Shown in pieces: positions 11,307-23,607 of a stretch of 64,000 nt of DNA. This stretch comes from Spizellomyces sp. 'palustris' (taxonomy: Eukaryota; Chytridiomycota; Chytridiomycetes; Spizellomycetales; Spizellomycetaceae): NCBI GenBank assembly GCA_006535965.1, contig QEAR01000016.1, positions 241,867 through 305,866 on the forward strand, in the 5' to 3' direction. The notes beneath the pieces were generated by a model, which worked only from the letters and a program-made list of their open reading frames with translations, had not been told where the DNA came from and made no database searches. Each line of letters opens with the position of its first letter. Within the stretch, counting starts at the first letter, position 1. Both the position numbers and the translations under genes were made by a program.

Positions 11307-12819
11307 TCAGAGCAGTGCCTTGGGATTTTTCAGCAACGTTTGCCATACACTTAGAAACTTCTTTGCCGTCTTTTCAGATACCGCTCTTGTATCCACCGTC
11401 AAGTCCACGGAAAGTGTGTAATTCACCATAGGCTCACATTCGCCATCCAAGGATCCAGTATAAAAACTGCTCAGCCCTGGCTGTGCCAACAAGTCAATCT
11501 CATCGCGGACCCTGGATCGTATAGAAGGCGACCGTTCATCGGGATGCCATTTGACAGATGCTTGCGGAGCTCGAGATACAAGATTGCCGGCAAGGTAGTC
11601 CAACACATCGCTACTTGTTGAGGTTATTGTCGAGTCCTCAATGCGATGTACTTTGCGTATTGGTGAAATATTGAAGAGGGCTGTCTGCCGAGAGGTCAGA
11701 GGAGGTTCTATTTCAGTGAAAGGAGATAACACAGCATCATATATGCTTTTATGTACGAATATGGCTTAGCTAACTGGATTTCCGCAAAACTTAGAGGTTC
11801 TTGTCATACCTGAATAGTCCCCGAACGCTGTCCGCTGAGTTCCCTTCATCCTACCACGAGTACACGAGATTACTCGACCACTACTTGTGTGCAATCGTGG
11901 CAATCCGCGCATAAACTCACCTTAAAAAGCTTGCCGAGTTTAACTCCTCCGATCTCTTTTGCGTCTCGCAGCACCATTCGTGAGATTCCAAAAGGGGACA
12001 GGCGGTTTATTAGAACTTGCACTGGCTCGACTGGTTCCGCAGCTTGTGTCTGCTCGTTCCATCGTGTGTTAACTGTCAGGAAGGAGCATTGAAAGCCACA
12101 CGCTTCACGTAAGTTCCGAGTTCAAAATCGTGTAACTAAGTAAATGCATCGTCGGGTACCTTCCGGGACAGTCTGCAGTGCTAAGTATAATGCTCGGGTT
12201 AGAAGGTCGCTAATGGATATTTTAGCAGTTCGCGCATCTGAGTTGTAAAAATTTAGCTTTGATATGCTTTGCAATATGAAAATAGGATCTCCTTATCACG
12301 TCATACCGTTGAAGTTCTTGACGAACGTCACCAGCTCGTTGACGACCACATCCGTCCCATAGTACGACGGTGGGACCAAAGGAGACTCCTCCGCAAGAGC
12401 GTCTCCTTGAGAGGTTTGTGTATGCCCAGTAGTGACAGATTGGTCTAAAACACTTGGATCTGACAGAAAACGAAGCACGTCCCCTTTCAAGAGTCTATTT
12501 CTCGGCCCTTAAAAGCGTTCAATGTTAACCAACGTTGCGAGCTACACCCGGTTGGTGCAAGGTACAAGTAGCCTACCGGTTCGCGGTAAACGACGAACCG
12601 TGTCAATGTCGATATGGTTGCTATCAATTAGAAAGGCGACAGCAGGCGAGAAAACTTCCCTGCCCGCAACCGTTGATGCCGCGCGCGCTGTTGCAAAAGG
12701 ATGAGGACAATGACAGCCACAACGCCACAGAAACGGTTGCAGCACTTACCAGAGTATACTACGCGGGGCTTGTAACTTTCTAAAAGAAAACGACGGACGG
12801 TGCGTAGGGTGTTGGCCAT
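11307..12819 (-). CDS. Unrecognised protein, six exons including a 21-nt exon
   Basis: Function unknown. A consistent model has exons 12819-12750, 12507-12307, 12180-12160 (21 nt), 12102-11921, 11843-11810 (34 nt) and 11707-11307, with phases that agree at every junction and a 302-residue product. Introns are longer than in the neighbours (242, 126, 57, 77 and 102 nt). The N-terminus MANTLRTVRRFLLESYKPR is basic and free of acids, so mitochondrial import is possible. A central block (QVLINRLSPFGISRMVLRDA) and the C-terminal block (YTLSVDLTVDTRAVSEKT) look folded. The C-terminus is KNPKALL. The small exons are inferred from frame and splice signals and would need RNA evidence. Confidence 0.6.
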
Positions 12820-13245
12820 GATTTCTTTGTCAAATTCCAGCGGATTGGAAGCAGAACGACAGGCGTATCGATTACGCGCTTGGAATATCTGATGTCACTG
12901 GATCCACACATTATATCCGGTTCGTGTGGTTAAATATGTGGCGATTCCGGACATTGACCTCCCCAAAAGCCAGGCTTCTGCCGCCGTGGCTCGCGGCACT
13001 CCTTGGGCATTGGGAGGTGTCGCAAAGGGTTGCGGTTGTCCCCAGAGGTAACTAGACCATATTTCTTTCATCTAATGGGCGTTAAGCGTTTGAATTCTAA
13101 GCATTTCTCTCGCTAAAAACAGCATAATTGCGGTTTATTGAGACCCATCTTGCGCTTGGTAATTTCACCGTTTTACGGTAGGAGTATTGAAGAACGCAGC
13201 TTTTCTGTTGTGAGCAGTGCATGTTTCCCCGCTTGATTTGGAAAT

Positions 13246-16200
13246 ATGGACCTCCGGAATGAGCAGATCGCTGTGTCAAGTGTTCTACCAGCCAACGTCG
13301 GTGGTGTGCACGTAGGGGAGAGTAGATCAGTGTTCCCCAGACTGAAACCCGCGAGACCAGAGAGCCACTGGATATACATTGTTCAAGCGGAGATAGTGAG
13401 CGTTACTGCTGCTATGCGCAAAAACCAACGGTGGAGTATACACGCTGATAGAGTTCGACGAGAAGACGTACCTTCTGTTGTCCCGTATGACTTTTGCCAA
13501 GATGTAGTTGCGCATGGTCGTGCACATCTTGATCCTTTGGTAGATTTCACGCGTGGATTAGGACCAGCTGATTGGGGTGTGGGAGGAGTTGAGGTTTGTT
13601 CACTGAAGAAATGCGATGCTCCTGTTGTGCGACTTAATTTGGCCGCTCAGGAGAACCCATTATTACAGGGATTTGCGCGGCTGCGAGCACGCTTGATGCT
13701 CCTAAATGGTCAGAATTCTGTGCTTGTGTTGACCCAGGAAGCTCTTGAACTCACCCATATGAGTAGAATTGCGGGATTTAGACCCCTCACATCTACTGGA
13801 GCCGTTTCTCGAGGTTATACGAAGTGGCGACACTACTGGACCCATCACAGGAGCTGCACTAAGTAGCGTGGAGAAATTTATTACATACCGGGTCTTGGGT
13901 ATAGTGGATTGTGGAGTGTTCGCTTTCCGGGACACGCATATTAACAGATATCCACAGATCCGAATCACCCGGGCCTTCCCACTGCGATGGCTGCTCTTAC
14001 GCATTCTGTGACACGCTGCAAGTTTGAAGCTACTGACGCAGTCTCAGATGAGGCCGTATTGGCGAAAATCTTGGGACTTCTTCGCGTCATCATCACGTCA
14101 GAAGCTGGTCAGAAGAGTCTAGATGACAAGGGCATCTGTGAGATGGTGGAAGTTGCTTTTGGGATGTTTTTCCAAGGCAGGATAACTGGTAAGCTTTAGC
14201 ACCGTTCTCCCCAAGCCTACCTCTATTGTTGTCAACCATGCTCGTTTTTACTAGAGCTTCTGCGGAGATCCGCCGAGCAGACGCTTATAATGTTGGTGCA
14301 AGCACTATTTGAAAGGTAAACTGACGGATGGGCTGGCGAATTTCGAATCATTCCGTCTGATGATCTTGTCGCTAGATTGACGGTCTTGGTTCGAGCCAAG
14401 GAGCACGAAGACAACCGGACTGTCTGTGGACCTACATCCATTGGTACACCAATAGAGAAGGGTGGTGCGAGGTTGCGCGGTAGTGTCGTTGCGCCCCCGC
14501 AGCTTTATCCAACTCGTCGCCCTTCGGCTGCCGATCATAAGGGTGTATCCGACGAGGATCATGCGGAAAGTGGTGGACTATCCCCGTCGATATCAGTGTT
14601 TGAGCAGGGGTCGGAGGGCCATCGATCCGCAGACTTGAATATGATATCAGTGGGAGGATCGCAGTCATCAACACTCGACCATGGTCAAACCGAATGTTTG
14701 AAAGAAGATGGGCCACGCATTACCTTTGCCAGCAATGATCATATTTTGCCGGATGGTGGGGTTAAAACAGTGCGACAGGACCTTGCCAGACATCATTTGG
14801 AGGATGCGCATCATTTGTCAAGTGTAGAAGAAGCTCACGTAAGCGATACAGCTCCAGGAATCGATGCCGGAGACACTCCTGCGCATACCAGTTTATCTGG
14901 TGGCAATGTCATTGCCGAGGAGACTCCGTCTGCTCCAGTACACCATGTATTTCAACCATTTGGCCTACCAGCCATCTTAGAGATGTTGCGAGTTCTTGTC
15001 ACGTTACTCGACCCGCGAAATAAACAACATACAGATTCCATGCACAGGACAATGGCTCTGACTCTGCTTCATGCTGGCCTCGAAGTGGGAGGGTGCTCTC
15101 TTGGCAAGCTCGTCAGCTGGGGATTCCATGATGAAAAAGCCATGCCACCCCGCCGAACCCCTCAAGCCAGAGCCCCTGCCAAAGTGACCCGCTCTGCTGC
15201 TCTGTCGCAATCGTCTGCCTTACCTCAGGAACAGGAGAGTGCATCGTCCGATCCACGGCAATCCCCGGAACGCACCAACGCACATGTATCAATTGCGCAA
15301 GATGGTGTAAATCTAGACTCTCGTGATATCTCAAGTTCGAGACGCACCTCACTCGGTTCGGCTGAAGGTTCTTTGTATCAATCGGAAGTTGAAGCTGGAA
15401 TTACAGAGGATGGGGAGGAACGCGCCCCATATTTGGCAAAGGATCTGGTAGTGAATGAGCTCTGCAAGTATCTCTTCCAGGTGTGAACGCCAGCTATGAA
15501 AGTTTCACTGCCGGACTACACTGACGCTTTCGTCATAGCTCCTGCAAAATAGTGCATACACTTCCACGCAATCACCTAGTGTAACGACTCTGACTATTCT
15601 GGCTCTTACGCTGAAGTGTATAACTACACTCTTTCAATCCAGTCGCCAGCATCTAAAGTTGCAGTTGGAATGGTTTCTCGAGTGGACGATGGGCCGTCTG
15701 GATGGAGGTGTGGTCACTTTAGATATTGAAGACTGGGCGAAAAAAGAAACGCACAGCAAAGAACCGTGGCAGCGAGCCAGCGCTGCTGGGGCACAACAAC
15801 GGGGAGGGGTCATTGTTGGGCAAGCGCGGGAGCTGATGCTTGAGAGCATGGCGCAGGTTAGTTTGAAGCGGGCCAAGTTGCGAACTGACATTAACCTTCA
15901 ACACGTATGGTGCATATCCAGTTATGCCGCATTCCAGGCATTATGGTAGAGCTATATTTAAACTATGACGGGGATATGGATCGTCGGTCTCACCTTTTCG
16001 AGGAGCTCGTGACCTTCTTTGCAAAGGTGGATGCAGTTCTGTATGAGATCACTTAATTCCGTATACCGATATCAGCTTTTCTCTTGTAGCATTCGTTTCC
16101 CGATGTAACGCCTGGTGGACCAATATCAACTACTGCGCACCAGATTCTGTGCTTTGACGCCCTTCTGATGGTTCTCAATGACATTATGGAACGGAAATCG

Positions 16201-19200
16201 CTCAATGGCGAGTTCATGACACCAACCTTGGGAGAATCACCGGAGGGATATCAGGTACATCTAAAATATGACTACGAGGATCTTCATATATTGACTGGCC
16301 TCAGACTTCATCCGAGGCACCATGTACAGATCGCCAGGTATAGCATACCCGTACCACGTTTTGAGAACCATTTGCTCAAACTTGCGAAGCTTCCTCCCCC
16401 GGATAGCGCTAGTTTCAACAAGGCTCGCAAGCGTGTATTGAAGGAAGGCACGGATCGCTTCAATGACATTCCTAAGGAAGGATTGAAGTTTCTGCAAGGT
16501 ACTCTCATCCGTAAATGATCGCATATAAGCCTTGTAACCATACCGACCCTGGTCTATATTCAATTCAGCACACAATTTCCTCCCCGATCCTCTGGATGCC
16601 GAAAGTCTTGCCCGCTTCTTGAAAACGACGGCCAGCGTAAATAAAAAGCTGCTCGGCGAATACTTGTCGAAACCAAAGCACGTAGATGTTCTTAAGGCAT
16701 TTGTTGGCTTGTATGATTTCGGTGACGTAAGTTGGCCAGAAATAATGGATTGATGGAACGGTATTCTCATCTGACATACCTGCTCTCTCAGAAACGATTC
16801 GATGAAGCGCTGAGGTTGCTACTGGAAAGTTTTCGACTGCCCGGTGAATCACAGCAGATTGAGCGAATCATGCAGAATTTCGCTTCTGCTTATTTTGACG
16901 CAATAAAGGGTATGCGCGGGAACATATGAGAGCTGTGCGTTCATCACGGCAAGTATGTTAACCGCGGCTCATGGCGCAGGCAAGGAAAACCACGAGATTG
17001 AAACAGTGGATGCTACATTTATTCTTGCGTATTCGGTGATCATGTTGAACACCGATCAGCACAATCCCCAAGTTAGGGTTGGTACACCATCTCTGAGTTC
17101 ATTAGCCTGCTAGACGACTCTCATTCCGTGTTCAGCGCAGAATGACTTTAGAAGACTTTATGAGAAATCTGCGGGGATTGAATGGAAATAAAGATTTCTC
17201 GCCAGAGTTTTTGGTATAGTGCCGATTTTAGTGGCGGAGCACTTCATGGCGAAGATATGCTAACTTTGGTACACCCCACGCAGAAACAAATGTATACGGC
17301 CATCCGGGAAAGCGAGATTGTTATGCCTGAAGAGCATGAAGGGGATCTAGGTTTCAATTACCAGTGGAAAGAGCTTATGAAAAAGGCTGAACACGCGGGC
17401 GACGTCCTGGCTTGCCGTACGAATTGCTACGATAAAGACATGCTACGAACTGTATCCGACTCAATCCTTTCAGCTTTATCTTATGGTATGGCCTTTTGAA
17501 CTATATTGCTCTTGCGCAATCCCCCTTACCGCAATGTCGTTCTTTTTAGCATTTGATAATGCGGAAGACCAGTTGACATTGCAGAAAGCGGTTATAGGCT
17601 ATCACAATTGCGCAGTTGTGGCTGCACATTATCGCCTAACGGAGCTCTATGATAGCCTTATTATCTCATTGGCGAAGATGACCGGAATGCTCAAAGAGAC
17701 CAGCAGACTGCCACCGGACACTCCCATAGACGATACCAACAACGACAGAAACGCAAGAAGGCCGATTGATCCCTGGCGGGTAGAAATTGGCAGGAACTAC
17801 CGTGGCCAAGTAGCCGCAGTGCTCATGTTCACTCTTGTAAGCGAGTATGGAACGTGCCTGAAAAGCGGCTGGCGATGGGTATGTCTATCTTTGTTGTATC
17901 ACTTGGAGCTTCCTCATCTTCCTTTTGTGAACCTGCCTTTTTTTGTCATAGATAATCGGTTGCTTGCGTAACTTATTCCTGCATTCGTTACTCCCGGCAT
18001 CAATGGTTCAGGTTGAAGACTTTGTCCGTGGAAGTGTGGTCATTTCCAGGCTACGAGACCAGGATCTAACATCGCGGAAACCGAACGCACCTGGATCGCG
18101 CCGTGAAGCGGGATTACTGTCAACGTTATCGAACTTCCTCTCATTAAGTTCAAGTAACGGAGATGACTTTGATAATTACGAGGCTACGCCCGATGGAGTC
18201 GAGTACGAGAAACGAGCAATACATTGTGTACGATCGTGCCGAATCGAGCAGCTTTTTGCAGATAGCAGGTGCGGCATGCCAATCAAAGCTGACTTATGCA
18301 CATGAACACGAAGGGCTAATGTCATTGGCATATTCAGGTTCCTCGAGGAGGATACTCTCCGTTTACTGGTGGAAATAATCTCGCAGGCGTCCTTTGTGCA
18401 AGAGAATCGTGATCCTGAGCATTCCACTTGGAAGCGGCGCGAGACCGAGGAAGGCCAAGATGTGTCTCCTGACAGCTCAGACGCCCGCTCAGAGAGAAGT
18501 GAAGCCGTGACCACATCCCTACCATCTGATCAAGCAGTTCGGAAGTACGATTCCGCAGCGGTCTTCTTGCTGGAGTTGCTCGTAGCCATCACTATCCAAA
18601 ATCGGGACCGTATTATGACACTGTGGCCCCTTGTCTTGGAGCATATCAGCGGTATTTTGAAGAGCTCTGGCGACTGTCACCCTGTGTTAGTGGAACGGGG
18701 GGTGACCAGCTTGCTTAGATTGGTACAAAGACTAGGTCATAAGGTGCGCAACCCTTTGCACTTTTTCTTCATTGTTTACTGGATAGTAAACAGGCTTGAT
18801 CGGTTGCCAGCTGAATTAACCTAGATATTGATGGATTTCGTAGGATGACATGCTGGAGAGAATCCTCCAATCCCTTGATTTGGTCAACTGCCTTTCACCT
18901 GAAGCCTTCAACCGCGTCGCCGAGCCTCTCATGGCGGGTATCGCTTTTCTGCTCAAGTCTGACCCAAGCCTCGTCACGCGCAACGCACGTTGGGAGGTGG
19001 TGATAGGGTTTCTCTCGCGCACCTCCGTCCATCCAGAGGCATCACGCTTCAGCTTTGAGGCTACCTGCATTTTAGTATCGGAAAATGCCGATTCATGTGT
19101 CAGTCCTCATAATTTCAGCGAATGCGTTGATTTGTTGATCAGTTTCGCGGCAGCCGCAGGAGGGGTTGTGCTCAGCGCTGCCGTAGCATCCCCCAGCGCC

Positions 19201-20357
19201 CGAAGTACGGGTCTTATCGGCGGAGAGAGTGTCAACATTTCTTCGAGTGCGCCGACAAGTCCTCGTCTGGGGAGCAGGGAAAGACTGACACCGGTCAAAA
19301 GGTGGGGACCTTTTTTTGGTTGAAACCTTCTTTGTAGTAACATTGCCTTCTTTAGTCAGCTAATCCAGGCAGCAATTGAACGCGCACTACGAGCCTTGGA
19401 TAAACTCTTCAAATTGCACATGAAAATACCGAGCTTGGTCGAAGAAACAGGAATGAAATTCAATAGAGGTGCAAAGTAGACGTCGTAAGCATTATATCCT
19501 CACTGTTTACCTAACCTTGAGCCTCTCATGTTCCAGCATTCTTTGAGTTCTGGTTGCCTGTGCTTTCCGGACTTAGCCAACAGTCGTACCATCCCGCTCG
19601 GGAAGTTCGACAACATGCGCTTACACTTTTGCAACGAACCCTTCTGTCTCCCGAGCTGGAAACTGGCTGTGGCCCTGGCTCACCCAGCGTGTGGGCTGAT
19701 TCTTTCGAGACTGTCCTGTTTCCGATGCTTGATGAACTGCTTCGACCAGAAATGACACGCATAGACCCACTTGGAATGGATGAGACCCGCATGCGGGCAT
19801 CAGCCTTGTTGTGCAAGATCTTTTTACAATACCTCCCGCGCTTGCAAAATTGGAAGGAGCTTCCTCAACTATGGATCAAAATCTTAGACTATATGAGAAA
19901 GCAAATGAGCATGGGAGAGTCGGACTATTTGGTAAGTTTCAGTGATACCCAACCATTGTTTATCATACTGATCCTCATCTGTATGCAGTACGAAGGTGTG
20001 CAAGAGTCATTGAAAAATATGCTTTTAGTAATGTCCACACAAGGAGTATTCCAACCATCGGAGGAGGTGACTTTGGCAGCAGGGGATAGTCAAAATTTAT
20101 GGGAGCTGACATGGAAGTATGTGGGCTCGTTCCTTCCTGATCTTAAAGACGAGTTATTCCCCCCAGCATCTGAATCCATGGTGAACGAGGTTGATCAATC
20201 AATATCTGCATCAGCCACAGACGCTTTGGCGTCCATTGCCGCACATGCCCTAGCGCTGGCTGGTCCGACGGAATCACCGGAAGTACAGCCCAAGGCGGTG
20301 CCTGTCAAGGAAGTTCCTGTCGAAGGGGGTAGTTTCATCATGCAGGAGGAATCATAG
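13246..20357 (+). CDS. GEA1: Gea/GBF1-family ARF guanine-nucleotide exchange factor
   Basis: Large Sec7-domain GEF that activates ARF1 at the Golgi for COPI coat formation. I count 21 introns, mostly 55-75 nt; examples are 13468-13650, 13709-13766, 13899-13957, 14189-14254, 14316-14375, 15481-15538, 15857-15921 and 16027-16089. The product is about 1,850 residues, in the GBF1 size range. The N-terminal DCB region is recognisable from IYIVQAEIVSVTAAMRKNQ and FLEVIRSGDTTGPITG; an acidic Ser-rich insert (14.4-14.9 kb) precedes the HUS region (REL/ELYLNYDGD-type block at 15.95 kb). The Sec7 domain (after about residue 800) has SFRLPGES, where Glu is the catalytic finger, and FILAYSVIMLNTDQHNP. 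HDS repeats fill the rest. The 183-nt first intron is a multiple of three without stops. The C-terminus ends in QEES. Confidence 0.93.
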
Positions 20358-20616
20358 TCCTGCAAAATGTGTCATGATTCCGCGAGTAGGACGCCATCCC
20401 AAAGCGCACTTTGTGGTGCAAATCCTGGAGAGGGCGATCCAATGGACTGACCCATGTAGGGAGGCAAAATAGCATGTATTAAAGTCTGTAACGAAGATTA
20501 TACACGAAGAGGGAGGATGGTTTTTTTATATAGGCAGTGCGAAGGAGAAAGTCTCACGACTGGGGGATGATGCCGGAAGGGTAAGGGTGGCATTGTGATT
20601 GAACGCTAAGGGCGAA

Positions 20617-21093
20617 CTAGTCCAACGGTTGTCGGTTGTGCTGGCTACTCCATTGGCGACTGTTGCAGGCGAATGTGAATAAATAGGGCGACGAGTCTAG
20701 CACGTCGAATCGACACTCTTTGCTCTGGTATTGGTGCAGGAGGCTGAGGGCCGCTCGGACGGTCGGAAGAGACCTAATGTTCGAGGGAGATGTGAGCAAG
20801 GAGACGCCACAGTATTTGACGACCAATTTCTACAGTATCAATGGCCATCCCAAAGTTCAGTCAACGTTGACATACTCATATGGCGTTCTTATCAATCCTT
20901 CTTGACAATCTTGCTCAAAATCAAGAAGATCTACATGGTGGGCCGCCCCCACCGCTCCAAAGGCTTCCTGTAGAGCATGATTGATAGCATTCCGATAGTG
21001 CACTTGCTCAAGAGCACAAGGAGGCTCTGTCGTTCTATAAATGACAGTCAATCGGTAAAGTGTAAGGTGGCTGAAAAGGGTTCGTCGACGCAT
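20617..21093 (-). CDS. RPP14: RNase P/MRP protein subunit, RPP14/POP5 family
   Basis: Protein component of nuclear RNase P (and probably RNase MRP), which matures the 5' ends of tRNAs. Two exons, 21093-20876 and 20773-20617, give 124 residues, the length of animal RPP14. HLTLYRLTVIYR is the first strand of the Rpp14/Pop5 fold; ALQEAFGAVGAAHHVDLL is the conserved helix-strand; after the splice, ESLPTVRAALSLL and ECRFDVLDSSPYLF complete it, and CNSR near the end matches the family's GNSRE-type tail. The acceptor was chosen because only this join (intron 20774-20875) aligns gap-free with the family; a nearer acceptor would insert extra residues. It lies tail-to-tail with the ARF-GEF gene. Confidence 0.82.
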
Positions 21094-21985
21094 GACCTTA
21101 CAGTCTAATCTTTAGATACTGCCAAGGGAAGCCAGCCACGGTAATCTTTGACGATCGTCGCGGTGGAGGTTTCGATGGTGCGGAGTCTTTGAGAGAAGAT
21201 ATCGAGCGAGTCTCTTCCTGCGGGTCCTCCCTTTTTCGTTTCCGCTGATCCTCTCCCATTGAGATCACCAAGCCTGAAAAGATGTTCTCGGGACTCGTCT
21301 ACGCGTCATGTCATGGGCATGCTTTGAAAAACTCTAAAAACACCGTTTGATTTGACAGCTCTTTTGAACGAGAGAGGTTGATGCCATTCGTGAATAGAAT
21401 TAGGCGTGGGGTGCGGAATGAACTAGCGTGGAACATTGTACGCATCCGCGACTGGTGTCAAATAAATGCAGGATGCCGAGATGGGACAGGTCATAAATAG
21501 TGTGGGACTTGTTTCAACCTGTGAGCTCCCGGGCTTTAAACTAGCTTGACGACAGTGCATCGTCATTGCACACTACGGGTTCTTTTACTGGCCTGCAGAC
21601 AAGATTTGGGCCGTTTGAGCGCATGACAACATATTTTTTTAGACTTTGAACGGCCACCGTCTTGACTGCTTTTGACCCATGCATGTCTTTTTGGCATCTC
21701 TCTGTGGAATTGTGGACACTTTTGTTGTCCATTTTGCAAAAGCAAGACGATGCCATTGGCTGGCGATGCCCTAAAAAGCGAACGCGTCCTGCAGCGCGCG
21801 TCCATCCCGCGTATTTACACGTGTGTTGAGGATCGTGCTTCCTGGCGTCTCGTCGACAAGGTCGGAAGGGACAGCGCAGGGGTCACATAAAAAAAAAGGG
21901 ATAACAAGGGCTTGCAGGCTATTGCAGCGTCTGTGCCCCGTTTGAACAGCAACAGATTAGCCTGTCATCAGACGGAAAAGCAGTC
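21094..21985. other. 892-nt divergent intergenic region
   Basis: This lies between RPP14 (minus) and the BTB gene (plus). It presumably contains both promoters. I see a purine-rich A-tract at 21890-21899 and no coding frame that fits either neighbour or any family I know. Confidence 0.4.
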
Positions 21986-23390
21986 ATGTTGCCCTCTGTT
22001 CTCGCACGCACGCTTACTCCTACATCCTCCCCTCCGCGTGCCTCCAATACCACTCCTCGACCAGCCGGCGTGAACGACATGTCCTCGCAGCACACAGACC
22101 AAGCCTGGTTGGAAGACGCTGGTACACGCCTCGTTCAAGGCGCCGTTACAGTAAACTCTAGGGTGTTTTCCTTTGTTAGAGAGTTTCAGTCACAAATGTA
22201 TCGAGAGGTGGAAGTGGCGGAGAGCACCTCAAGATTTAGACTGGAGAAAGAAGTTCCGCGGAGCGACGACCGTGTGTCGGAGAACGCTGAACAGGGCGTC
22301 GACGGAAACAAAGGAACAAAGAAGAGAGAAGCATTGAACGGAGGTAGAGTGACAAGTCGTCGCCGTTGTTGTGCTCTGACAGGAATCCTTATATCTAAAT
22401 GTTTCAGCGGAGCTCCTAACTCTGATATCCCACACGATTACAAATGTCTTTGTTACTCTCGCCATTCTCCTCAAACAGTCTCCCATTCCCTCGACCCTCA
22501 CACAGATCTTGGACCACACTCTAGATTTCTTTCGCATTCTGGACGCGGAATACGCAATTCAGCAAAAGCTGGTGGTATGGGGACAGGCTCTTGTCAGATT
22601 TCAGGTCTGGATTAGTGGTGTGTTTGCGATGGCTGTGCTACGGGCCGTTGTTGCATATCAAAAGGTTTGTTAACCATTGTTACAATTCATTCACGATGGC
22701 AAGTTACTCATGTCACATAGACACCGCCCTATCAACGTCCCCAATCTCGCGACCCTACCCCTATTTCACCTTCCGAGTCCCCCCGACCAACACAAGAACC
22801 ACTTCCGCCGTCACCAACCATCCAATCCACCACCACCACTGTTGCCTTGCGGACACGTCTTAGTAACTTGATTGACCTCTCGCTTACACCTTCCCCTACC
22901 CAAACCATCAAGTTGTCTGTTGGCGGGATACCCTTCACCACAACCCGCGCCACACTCTGCGCTGACCCTGGGTCGCTCTTAGCGCAACTATTTGGGAACA
23001 GCTCAAAGGGCAGAATCAAGTGCAGCATGGCGGATGGAGCATACTTCATCGACAGGGATGGCACACAATTCAGGCATATATTGAATTGGCTGCGCGGTGA
23101 GTTTGCACGGCAACGGGGTTTGGCACCGTTACTTATGCGTTTTGCTAGGCGTTGACACCATAACTCAAATTGAGGACAAGCAATCCCTTCGTGAATTGCA
23201 AACCGAAGGAGAGTATTATGAGATCCGTGGTCTCGTGGAACTTATCTCCGACCTTTTAATCGCAGACGAACAGAGCCATCAACATGATGCCTCATCGTCT
23301 TCAATCATGAAGGCTGGGAAGGCTGGGCTGGAGAAGACAAGGACCAAGATGAGGAGTTACCTGCCTTCGTCCATCCAAACATTGTTGTAA
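21986..23390 (+). CDS. BTB/POZ (T1, KCTD-like) domain protein
   Basis: A 410-residue protein in four exons: 21986-22343, 22408-22664, 22721-23096 and 23149-23390. The C-terminal half holds a potassium-channel-tetramerisation-type BTB domain: LSVGGIPFTTTRATL, then DGAYFIDRDGTQFRHILNWLRG, and after the last intron LRELQTEGEYYEIRGLVELI. This is the KCTD pattern; there is no pore or voltage sensor. The N-terminal half is disordered (Ser/Thr/Pro), followed by a helical region (exon 2) of about 85 residues with hydrophobic heptads and a short Pro-rich spacer. KCTD proteins usually form pentamers and serve as Cullin-3 adaptors; whether this one does is inference. Confidence 0.85.
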
Positions 23391-23607
23391 TGCATGGATA
23401 TGGCAGACAACTTGATATTCGAGACTACCATTGCTGTCTAAATGAGCAGACACACACATTTATATATATATATATTGATAGTATTATGGCCAAACTGCGC
23501 GGATATATCCCTGATAGGCGAATGCAATATACATTCTGACATGAAGCTTTTTGAGGTCTGCTGATCACATGCATCTTGAGAATAAAGGTACATATTCCAG
23601 ATTTCAT

